Shown here piece after piece: positions 1 through 4,687 of a DNA stretch of 5,072 nt (its first letter is position 1; each line of letters opens with the position of its first letter). The DNA is from Clostridia bacterium (GTDB lineage Bacteria > Bacillota > Clostridia > Oscillospirales > Acutalibacteraceae). The position numbers and the translations under genes are program-made. The notes under the pieces were generated by a model. The model was not told the DNA's origin, did not search any database, and saw only the letters and a program-made list of their open reading frames with translations. The stretch spans positions 1 to 5,072 of the forward strand of contig JAFYJR010000160.1 of the NCBI GenBank assembly GCA_017538005.1, given 5' to 3'.

Positions 1-779
1 ACGAACACTTATCCTATAAGAGTCAGATTTTCAAGATGGCCAGAAACGACCTCGTGAAAACCTACAGCGGTTCAGCGCTCGGCTGGGCCTGGGCGGTTAT
101 TCGCCCCGTGGTAACCATACTTATCTACTGGTTCGCCATGAGCGTAGGTTTCAAAAAGAACGGTCTCGTTTATGGCCATCCTTATTTCTTATGGCTTATA
201 ACGGGTCTTGTCCCGTGGTTTTATATGAGTGACATGCTCACCCAGGGCACGGACTGTATGAGGAAATACCGCTATCTGATAACCAAGATGCGCTATCCGG
301 TATCAACGATACCGACATTTGTGAGCATCTCCAAAATGATGGTGTCGCTTGTACTGCTCTTTGTTGTCGCAGTCATCTACTGGATTATGGGCTTTGCTCC
401 CACCATTTACTATCTGCAAATATTCCTCTATATACTTTTCTCATTTATGTTCTTTACATCCTGGGCGCTCTTTGCGGCCCCGATTTCCGCAATTTCCCAG
501 GACTTCTCAAACCTCATCCGCTCATTCGTATTTGCCGTCCTCTGGTGCTCGGGCATCTTCTGGGACGCGACTGAAGTGGGCGGAACACTGGGGTATATTC
601 TGAAAGCAAATCCCGTAACATACATCGTCACGGGCTTCCGCGCCTCCTTTATGGGCCAGTACTGGTTCTGGGAGCGTCCGCGTGCCCTCGGTGTGTTTTT
701 AGTCGAGCTTCTGCTCATGTTCCTTCTGGGTCTCTGGAGCTACAGAAAACTCCGCAAAGAGATTCCGGATGTCCTTTAA
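1..779 (+). CDS. ABC-2 type polysaccharide export permease (5' end outside window)
   Basis: Membrane subunit of an ABC exporter of the TagG/RgpC/Wzm type, which moves lipid-linked teichoic acid, rhamnan or O-antigen-like glycans across the cytoplasmic membrane. The reading frame is open to the left edge (first full codon at 3). The ATG at 36 is a poor start: it has no Shine-Dalgarno, and the 11 upstream codons read as the usual N-terminal lead-in, so I call the gene partial. Counting that Met as residue 1, the family-typical 'GSALG-W-AWAVIRP' stretch is at 12-24. Hydrophobic segments lie near 17-38, 49-66, 100-120, 127-150, 160-178 and 220-238, giving the expected six helices. A NPVTYIV motif, conserved before the last helix, is near 193-199. 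The ATPase gene follows 12 bases after the stop. The family is clear; the exported glycan cannot be told from sequence. Confidence 0.88.
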   Translation, partial: EHLSYKSQIFKMARNDLVKTYSGSALGWAWAVIRPVVTILIYWFAMSVGFKKNGLVYGHPYFLWLITGLVPWFYMSDMLTQGTDCMRKYRYLITKMRYPVSTIPTFVSISKMMVSLVLLFVVAVIYWIMGFAPTIYYLQIFLYILFSFMFFTSWALFAAPISAISQDFSNLIRSFVFAVLWCSGIFWDATEVGGTLGYILKANPVTYIVTGFRASFMGQYWFWERPRALGVFLVELLLMFLLGLWSYRKLRKEIPDVL

Positions 780-787
780 GGAGGTGG
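778..787 (+). promoter_or_regulatory. Strong Shine-Dalgarno that fixes the TTG start of the ATPase gene
   Basis: AAGGAGGTGG begins inside the permease stop codon (TAA at 777-779). GGAGG (780-784) sits 7 bases before TTG at 792. No ATG or GTG lies at a suitable distance, so TTG is the start. The position suggests translational coupling between permease and ATPase. Confidence 0.8.
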
Positions 788-791
788 CGTC

Positions 792-1559
792 TTGTCTGAA
801 CCTATCATAGAATTCAAAAACGTCACCAAGAAGTACAAGCTTTATTCGGGCAACCGACAGAGGCTTGCGGCAATCTTCTCAAGCCGCGTCAAGGTCAAGA
901 CGAAGGAGGCCGTAAAAGGCGTCTCCTTCACCGTCGACCGCGGCGAGTCGGTTGCCCTGCTCGGCAAAAACGGCGCAGGTAAATCGACCATACTTAAAAT
1001 GATTACCGAGGTCTGTTTCCCGACCGAAGGTGAAATCATCGTAAACGGCCGCGTATCGGCTCTCCTTGAACTGACAGCCGGTTTCGACCCTGAACTCACC
1101 GGCCGTGAAAACATTTACCTGCGCGGCACAACAATGGGCCTTGACAAAGAAGAAATCAAGGCGCTTGAACCGGGTATAATAGAATTCGCCGACATCGGCG
1201 AATACGTCGACCAGCCGGTCCGCGCTTACTCAAGCGGTATGAAATCCCGTCTGGGATTTGCGATAAACGCAAATATCAAACCTGAGATACTCATTGTAGA
1301 TGAGGCCCTGTCAGTCGGCGATGCGACTTTCAGAAAGAAGTGCCTCGACAAAGTAAATCAGCTCATCGAAGATGAAAACGTCACACTTTTGCTTGTAACT
1401 CACAGCACCACCATGGCAGAGCAGTTCTGCAAACGCGGCATGGTGCTTGACGGCGGAAAAATCATCTTCGACGGCGATGTAAAAGACGCGATATCGAAAT
1501 ATGATGACATAATGAAAAAAGCCGCGGAAAAGAAAAAGAAGGAGGCAGTACTCAAATGA
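792..1559 (+). CDS. ABC transporter ATPase for polysaccharide export (TagH/RgpD/Wzt type)
   Basis: Cytoplasmic ATPase that powers the permease encoded just upstream. The 255-residue protein has every nucleotide-binding motif: Walker A GKNGAGKST at 58-66, the ALLEL-AGF block that stands in the Q-loop region of polysaccharide exporters at 90-98, the ELTGRENIYL block at 101-110, signature YSSGMKSRLGFA at 146-157, Walker B ILIVDE at 166-171 with catalytic Glu171, D-loop SVGD at 174-177 and switch His204. The ALLEL/ELTGRENI and SSGMKSRL blocks are typical of the glycan-export subfamily. There is only a short lysine-rich tail (about 242-255), so it lacks the C-terminal carbohydrate-binding domain of long Wzt proteins and the long extension of Bacillus TagH. 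It resembles the short RgpD/KpsT form. Translation starts at TTG; the stop overlaps the next start by 4 bases. Confidence 0.93.
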   Translation: MSEPIIEFKNVTKKYKLYSGNRQRLAAIFSSRVKVKTKEAVKGVSFTVDRGESVALLGKNGAGKSTILKMITEVCFPTEGEIIVNGRVSALLELTAGFDPELTGRENIYLRGTTMGLDKEEIKALEPGIIEFADIGEYVDQPVRAYSSGMKSRLGFAINANIKPEILIVDEALSVGDATFRKKCLDKVNQLIEDENVTLLLVTHSTTMAEQFCKRGMVLDGGKIIFDGDVKDAISKYDDIMKKAAEKKKKEAVLK

Positions 1560-2476
1560 AAACAGCGCTTGTAATAATGGCTGCGGGTATAGGCAGCAGA
1601 TTCGGTCAGGGCATAAAACAGATGGAGCCTTTGGGCCCGTCAGGTGAGATTATAATTGATTATTCCATCCACGACGCCATAGAGGCCGGGTTTGACAAAG
1701 TGGTATTCATAATCCGCCATGACCTTGAAAAGGACTTCAAAGAGGTCATAGGCGACAGAATAGCGAAGAAAATTGAAGTTGAGTATGCTTTCCAGGAGAA
1801 AGAGAACGTACCCGACTGGTTTGACATCGGCGAGCGCACAAAGCCCTGGGGCACCGGTCAGGCCATCCTTGCCACAAAAGGCATAGTAAAAGAGCCCTTC
1901 GCGGTAATCAATGCTGATGATTACTACGGCAAAGAAGGTTTCAAAATAGTTCACGACTGGCTTGTATCCGGCGCTTCCGAAACAACCGATAAACGCCACT
2001 TCTGCATGGCCGGATTTGAACTCACAAACACGCTCTCCGAAAACGGCGGCGTAACCAGAGGTGTCTGCAAGGCAGACGACAACGGTTACCTTACCGAAAT
2101 CCTTGAGACGGAGAATATCGAGAAGATAAACGGCAAAGCGGCGGTCAGGGCAGACGATGGTACACCAAACTACTATCCTGACGGCACACTTGTTTCCATG
2201 AATATGTGGGGCATCAATCCCGACTTCATAGAAGAAGTTTTAGAGCCCGGCTTTAAGAACTTCCTCAGGGAAATCCCCGAAGGCAACATCAAGAAGGAAT
2301 ACCTCCTTCCTATGGTTATCGGTGAACTTGTTGAGAAGGGCGAGGCAGACGTAAAGATCCTTCCCACACCCGACAAGTGGTTCGGTGTAACCTACCAGGA
2401 AGACAAATACTATGTCAGGGATGCCTTCAAAGCCCTTGTCGCCCAGGGCATCTACCCCGAAAACATAAAAGACTGA
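1556..2476 (+). CDS. Sugar-phosphate nucleotidyltransferase family protein
   Basis: A GT-A fold NTP transferase that would join a sugar phosphate (or related phosphate) to a nucleotide, giving an activated precursor for surface glycan synthesis. The N-terminus carries the nucleotide-binding loop AAGIGSRFGQGIKQ (9-22), a variant of the usual GxGxR...PK signature with Lys21. KPWGTGQAILA (96-106) resembles the base/sugar contact region of nucleotidyltransferases. VINADDYYG (117-125) holds the metal-binding Asp pair. The C-terminal part (about 220-306) contains KWFGVTYQEDK and has no hexapeptide repeats, so this is not a bifunctional acyltransferase. The ATG overlaps the ATPase stop as ATGA, with GGAGG at 1541-1545, so it is co-translated with the exporter. 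This 306-residue form is common in Clostridia, but its substrate is, to my knowledge, not defined. The fold is secure; the product is unknown. Confidence 0.85.
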   Translation: MKTALVIMAAGIGSRFGQGIKQMEPLGPSGEIIIDYSIHDAIEAGFDKVVFIIRHDLEKDFKEVIGDRIAKKIEVEYAFQEKENVPDWFDIGERTKPWGTGQAILATKGIVKEPFAVINADDYYGKEGFKIVHDWLVSGASETTDKRHFCMAGFELTNTLSENGGVTRGVCKADDNGYLTEILETENIEKINGKAAVRADDGTPNYYPDGTLVSMNMWGINPDFIEEVLEPGFKNFLREIPEGNIKKEYLLPMVIGELVEKGEADVKILPTPDKWFGVTYQEDKYYVRDAFKALVAQGIYPENIKD

Positions 2477-2485
2477 AACTAAAAC

Positions 2486-2515
2486 AAAAAGCACCCTCAT
2501 CCGAGGGTGCTTTTT
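2486..2515 (+). terminator. Intrinsic terminator of the export operon
   Basis: An 8-bp GC-rich stem (GCACCCTC 2491-2498 with GAGGGTGC 2503-2510) encloses an ATCC loop. It is flanked by five A (2486-2490) and five T (2511-2515). It starts 9 bases after the nucleotidyltransferase stop. The A-run makes it usable on the - strand too, where it would stop readthrough from the flavodoxin/antisense side. It differs from the terminator at 4647-4677 by one loop base. Confidence 0.93.
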
Positions 2516-2561
2516 ATGTACTTAAAAAGGGACTTCTATTAATAATAAACGAACAAATTTG

Positions 2562-2590
2562 TTGATGGCAAGAAGCGAATATGTTACAAT
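2562..2590 (+). promoter_or_regulatory. Predicted promoter of the small toxin-like gene
   Basis: TTGATG (2562-2567), a 17-base spacer and TACAAT (2585-2590) match the housekeeping sigma consensus, with an extended -10 TG at 2582-2583. The predicted start is near G2597. That places GGTGTCACC, which is complementary to the predicted 3' end of the same transcript, at the very 5' end. A perfect 12-base palindrome, AACAAATTTGTT (2552-2563), overlaps the first two bases of the -35 and could be an operator or chance. Confidence 0.7.
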
Positions 2591-2596
2591 ATTTAT

Positions 2597-2717
2597 GGTG
2601 TCACCTATAGAAACTCAGGTTTCCGAAAAACGGTGGACGGTTAGCCCTCTGCGGAGGGTTCTGTTCCCTCCGTGTACGTTATTGGCCTTGCTGATTACGG
2701 AAAGGAGGGCGATGCTT
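2597..2717 (+). promoter_or_regulatory. Structured 5' leader of the toxin-like mRNA with anti-Shine-Dalgarno
   Basis: The predicted leader of about 121 nt contains mutually exclusive pairings. CCCTC (2645-2649) can form a hairpin with GAGGG (2654-2658) over a TGCG loop. GGAGGG (2653-2658) can instead pair with CCCTCC (2666-2671). CCCTCC can in turn mask the Shine-Dalgarno GGAGGG (2704-2709). The CCCT of the first hairpin is also part of the arm that pairs with the 3' end of the mRNA. Closing one helix therefore frees another segment, the kind of leader that keeps type I toxin mRNAs untranslated until processed. All pairings were read from sequence; no folding energies were computed. Confidence 0.6.
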
Positions 2718-2816
2718 ATGATGGGCATTGAAGAATTAATGACATTGCTGAGCTTATGCTTGGCATGCATTAATCTCGGCTATGCCTTAGGGCATGTCGA
2801 TAAAAAACAGAAATGA
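2718..2816 (+). CDS. Small hydrophobic peptide, probable type I toxin (32 aa)
   Basis: The peptide starts MMGIEELMTLL and ends in DKKQK. Residues about 7-25 form one hydrophobic segment, broken only by Asn19 and containing Cys14 and Cys17, followed by a basic tail. This is the build of membrane-acting type I toxins such as TxpA, BsrG, Fst and the putative holin-like (Hol-Tox) peptides. I cannot place it firmly in one of these families. Three in-frame ATGs exist (2712, 2718, 2721). GGAGGG at 2704-2709 is only 2 bases from the first but 8 from the second, so 2718 is chosen. The reading frame stays open upstream to before the promoter, but that part would not be transcribed as coding sequence. 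The last four codons and stop overlap the predicted antisense RNA terminator. Toxicity is inferred from architecture only; a small regulatory membrane peptide is the alternative. Confidence 0.7.
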   Translation: MMGIEELMTLLSLCLACINLGYALGHVDKKQK

Positions 2817-2848
2817 CCGCCCCGGTCTAAGGATGCGGTCAGTTTCTG
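2802..2848 (-). terminator. Intrinsic terminator of the antisense RNA (and of flavodoxin readthrough)
   Basis: Read on the - strand, a 13-bp stem with one bulged base (arms 2835-2848 and 2808-2820, core GACCGC/GCGGTC) encloses a 14-base loop and is followed by six T (2807-2802). It is also the first terminator-like structure met downstream of the flavodoxin gene. On the + strand the hairpin covers the toxin stop codon but has no T-run after it. Confidence 0.82.
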
Positions 2849-2890
2849 ACTAAATCTAAGGGCTAACCGTTTACCGGTGGCACCTTTTTC
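2802..2890 (-). ncRNA. Predicted antisense antitoxin RNA, about 89 nt
   Basis: A - strand promoter at 2897-2925 predicts a start at 2890, and an intrinsic terminator ends near 2802. The RNA would be fully complementary to the last four codons, stop and 3' UTR of the toxin-like mRNA. Its first base lies next to the last T of that mRNA's predicted 3' end. Its 5' half contains ACGGUUAGCCCU, the same sequence as the toxin leader arm, so it would compete with the leader for the mRNA 3' arm as well as form a duplex. Convergent, 3'-overlapping RNAs are the arrangement of TxpA/RatA and BsrG/SR4. No open frame of note is seen in it. Confidence 0.65.
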
Positions 2891-2896
2891 ATGCAT

Positions 2897-2925
2897 ATAA
2901 TAACACTGATGAGGGGCTATGTCAA
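2897..2925 (-). promoter_or_regulatory. Near-consensus promoter of the antisense RNA
   Basis: On the - strand, a consensus TTGACA (2925-2920), a 17-base spacer and TATTAT (2902-2897, 5 of 6) are present, predicting a start at 2890. The -35 hexamer is exactly the last two sense codons of the flavodoxin gene (TTG ACA, before TAG). It is closer to consensus than the opposing toxin promoter, as expected if antitoxin is made in excess. Confidence 0.78.
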
Positions 2926-3432
2926 ATTCTCCTTTGCCCATTTGGAGACAAGGGCGGCGGAGTTTTTTGCCTCGGCGCCGTGGACGGCGAGGCCGGGACC
3001 TATTTCGGCGCCCTTGCAGTATCTCTTAAGGGACTTTGCCGAGTCCGCAAGGCCGGATCCCTCATGAGTCATGAGGGGAAATACTTTCTTGCCGGCAAAG
3101 TCAAGTCTTTCAAGCTGAGTGAATACCGGTGTCGGGAAAGTACCCCACCAGCAGGGACCCGCAACGACTATGTTGTCATATTCGCTTATGTCGTCAAGAT
3201 ATGCCTTAAGTTCGGGTCTTGCGTTTGATTTCAGTTCCTTCTTGGCTTCGTCAATACAGGCCATGTATGACGCGGCATATTCCTTTACCGTCTCAACTTC
3301 AAAAAGATCCGCGCCCACAGCATCTCTGATATACTCGGCAACTATTTCCGTGTTGCCTTTTTCAAGTGGAACGATGCTGCCGTTTACATAGTTTTCGCCT
3401 TTTCTTGAATAGTAAATTACAAGTGTTTTCAA
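2917..3432 (-). CDS. Flavodoxin-fold protein (flavodoxin_4-like)
   Basis: An FMN-binding electron-transfer or quinone/NADPH-reductase-like protein of 171 residues, presumably cytoplasmic. The first strand and phosphate loop read LVIYYSRKGENY (4-15) and then, after an insertion, GNTE (26-29). This split loop, in place of a compact SxTGNT, is characteristic of the flavodoxin_4 group. The second FMN-contact loop is GPCWWGTFPTP (92-102) and the third is MTHEGSGL (121-128). Translation starts at TTG (3432-3430), with AAGGAG (3445-3440) 7 bases upstream. The gene stands alone, divergent from the LtrA-family gene with 69 bases between them. It has no terminator of its own before the antisense RNA, so its mRNA probably runs through 2890-2802. 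Family assignment is good; the physiological partner is unknown. Confidence 0.88.
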   Translation of the reverse strand: MKTLVIYYSRKGENYVNGSIVPLEKGNTEIVAEYIRDAVGADLFEVETVKEYAASYMACIDEAKKELKSNARPELKAYLDDISEYDNIVVAGPCWWGTFPTPVFTQLERLDFAGKKVFPLMTHEGSGLADSAKSLKRYCKGAEIGPGLAVHGAEAKNSAALVSKWAKENLT

Positions 3433-3451
3433 AAAATCACTCCTTTGGTTT

Positions 3452-3480
3452 ATTTTATCATTTGCATTTTATCTTTTCAA
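3452..3480 (-). promoter_or_regulatory. Predicted promoter of the flavodoxin gene
   Basis: On the - strand, TTGAAA (3480-3475), a 17-base spacer and TAAAAT (3457-3452) with extended TG are present. The start would fall near 3445-3446, leaving a very short leader that begins at the Shine-Dalgarno itself (AAGGAG, 3445-3440). The box matches are good; the very short leader is the weak point. Confidence 0.55.
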
Positions 3481-3486
3481 CGAATG

Positions 3487-3495
3487 TGATATTCT
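3487..3495 (+). promoter_or_regulatory. Possible extended -10 promoter of the LtrA-family gene
   Basis: TGATATTCT (3487-3495) is an extended -10 with no convincing -35 at the right distance. The +1 predicted 7 bases on is A3502, the first base of the start codon. No Shine-Dalgarno precedes that ATG, so both observations point to a leaderless mRNA. Moderate to low confidence. Confidence 0.35.
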
Positions 3496-3501
3496 GTATG
3501 T

Positions 3502-4638
3502 ATGAATATTTTTGAAAAACAGGAAAAGAAAGTTGAATACATAGAACTTATATACGACCTGATTTTCGTATATATAGTCGGCAGGAACAACAGCCTGCTT
3601 CATAACTTCGAAAACGGCTTTGTCGCGCCGCTTTCGTTGCTTGCGTATATTCTCTGTACGCTTGCAATAATACAGATCTGGAACTTTTCCACTTTCTACA
3701 TAAATATGTTTGGCCGAAACGGCGCGAGGGAGCATATTTTCATTTTCGTAAATATGTATCTCCTTTACTTTATGGGACAGGGAACAAGAACAGACTGGGT
3801 TGCCTTCCAGGCGCAGTATCACATAGCCTGGGCTTTGATTCTGCTTAACATTGCGCTTCAGTACTTCATTGAGCTGAACAATCACAAGGCAGATGTCTGG
3901 AACAGGGACCTCATAAAGCGGATGATAAGCACGCTCTGCATTGAAGCGGCAATAATTCTTATAGCCGCGTTTGTAAATCCGAAACTTAGCTTCATCCTTT
4001 CCGCCGTGGCTATCGTCTGCGGTATAGCCCTGACCGGCTTCAATCGCAACAAGAGCCCCGGCGGCAAAACGGATTTCGCTCACCTCGCAGAGCGGGCCAT
4101 GCTCTATGTTGTATTCACCTTCGGCGAGATGATCATAGCCGTCTCTTCATACTTTGTCGGCGACGGCGGATTTGACATAAGTGTTATTTATTTCTCGCTT
4201 ATGGCCTTCATGATTGTAGTCGGTCTGTTCTTGACTTACGGATTTTTCTACAACCGCCTGCTCGATACAGAGGGCGATTTTGACGGTATGCTTTATATGG
4301 CAATCCATATCTTTTTAATCTTTGTCCTGAATAACATAACGGCAGCCCTGGAGTTCATGCGTGAGGAACACGTTGATCTTGTGCCCAAGATGATATTTAT
4401 GATTGCTTCAGCAGTTGCGTTCTTTGTGCTTCTTTTCCCGCTGAGCTTTTACTCAAAATGCGGCTGCAGACCGACAAAGAAACAGATTGCCGCTTTTGCC
4501 GGCATTACAGCAGCGTTTACATTGCTAATGTTGCTTCTCAAAGAGAACATGTATCTGAACATTCTGATAACAGATTTGTTTATTTTCTCTATGTTCTTTG
4601 CAATGTATCTGCCGTATAAAAAAACAAAAGCTGAATAA
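3502..4638 (+). CDS. LtrA-family (low temperature requirement A) multi-pass membrane protein
   Basis: A 378-residue integral membrane protein with roughly twelve hydrophobic segments (approximately 14-27, 44-62, 78-93, 107-124, 140-158, 162-178, 200-217, 228-248, 265-282, 294-315, 331-346, 352-370). Family hallmarks are the N-terminal VEYIELIYDLIFVYIV block (11-26) and HLAER (194-198) followed by FGEMIIA (207-213), matching the 'ELFFDLVFV' and 'HxxERxxxxxxxxLGE' patterns of LtrA proteins. The length fits the family. The name comes from a Listeria cold-growth mutant; the biochemical role is unknown. The N-terminal block fixes the start near 3502, yet no ribosome binding site is visible. The gene is transcribed alone, convergent with the DHHW gene, and ends at a shared terminator. 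Long open frames on the opposite strand (for example 3469-4083) are shadows. Confidence 0.85.
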   Translation: MNIFEKQEKKVEYIELIYDLIFVYIVGRNNSLLHNFENGFVAPLSLLAYILCTLAIIQIWNFSTFYINMFGRNGAREHIFIFVNMYLLYFMGQGTRTDWVAFQAQYHIAWALILLNIALQYFIELNNHKADVWNRDLIKRMISTLCIEAAIILIAAFVNPKLSFILSAVAIVCGIALTGFNRNKSPGGKTDFAHLAERAMLYVVFTFGEMIIAVSSYFVGDGGFDISVIYFSLMAFMIVVGLFLTYGFFYNRLLDTEGDFDGMLYMAIHIFLIFVLNNITAALEFMREEHVDLVPKMIFMIASAVAFFVLLFPLSFYSKCGCRPTKKQIAAFAGITAAFTLLMLLLKENMYLNILITDLFIFSMFFAMYLPYKKTKAE

Positions 4639-4646
4639 TTGATATT

Positions 4647-4677
4647 AAAAAAGCACCCTCATCTGAGGGTGCTTTTT
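4647..4677 (+). terminator. Bidirectional intrinsic terminator between convergent genes
   Basis: An 8-bp stem (GCACCCTC 4653-4660 with GAGGGTGC 4665-4672) encloses an ATCT loop, with six A before (4647-4652) and five T after (4673-4677). It lies 8 bases after the LtrA stop and 10 bases beyond the - strand DHHW stop, so it can serve both. It is a near copy of the terminator at 2486-2515. Confidence 0.93.
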
Positions 4678-4687
4678 GTTGGTTTAG

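Larger units (their letters stand above)
2597..2884 (+). repeat. Long-range inverted repeat joining the 5' and 3' ends of the toxin-like mRNA
   Basis: Bases 2631-2648 pair with 2859-2876 as a continuous 18-bp RNA helix with two G-U pairs, including a perfect 12-bp core (ACGGTTAGCCCT with AGGGCTAACCGT). Directly outside it, the predicted 5' end GGTGTCAC (2597-2604) pairs with GTGGCACC (2877-2884), with one G-U pair. The 3' arm is one continuous block that ends exactly at a run of five T (2885-2889). The 5' arm has a 26-base bulge (2605-2630). The small gene lies inside. This resembles the end-to-end closure of hok and AapA1 mRNAs. Confidence 0.7.

Noticed and set aside
36..38. ATG at 36 as the permease start
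   Set aside because: It has no ribosome binding site, and the in-frame codons before it (from base 3) look like the normal N-terminal lead-in of this permease family; the true start is most likely off-window.
2377..2565. Small + strand open frame over the end of the nucleotidyltransferase
   Set aside because: It is a shadow frame crossing the operon terminator, without a ribosome binding site.
2559..2717. Upstream in-frame extension of the small peptide (85 residues from 2559)
   Set aside because: It overlaps the promoter and predicted untranslated leader, has no ribosome binding site and no protein-like composition; the strong Shine-Dalgarno points to 2718.
2782..2795. Hairpin ATGCC-TTAG-GGCAT inside the small gene
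   Set aside because: A 5-bp stem within coding sequence, with no T-run and no clear link to the other structures.
2609..2847. AGAAACT (2609-2615) pairing with AGTTTCT (2841-2847) in the toxin-like mRNA
   Set aside because: It is only 7 bp, would cross the stronger 5'-3' helix as a pseudoknot and would compete with the 13-bp terminator stem; probably coincidence.
2516..2916. CRISPR array, insertion sequence ends, attachment site or tRNA in the toxin region
   Set aside because: There are no spaced identical repeats, no transposase remnant, no cloverleaf and no target-site duplication; the inverted repeats are explained by RNA pairing.
3469..4083. 204-codon - strand open frame opposite the LtrA-family gene
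   Set aside because: It lies opposite a well-supported membrane protein gene and contains the flavodoxin promoter; its translation shows no recognisable family.
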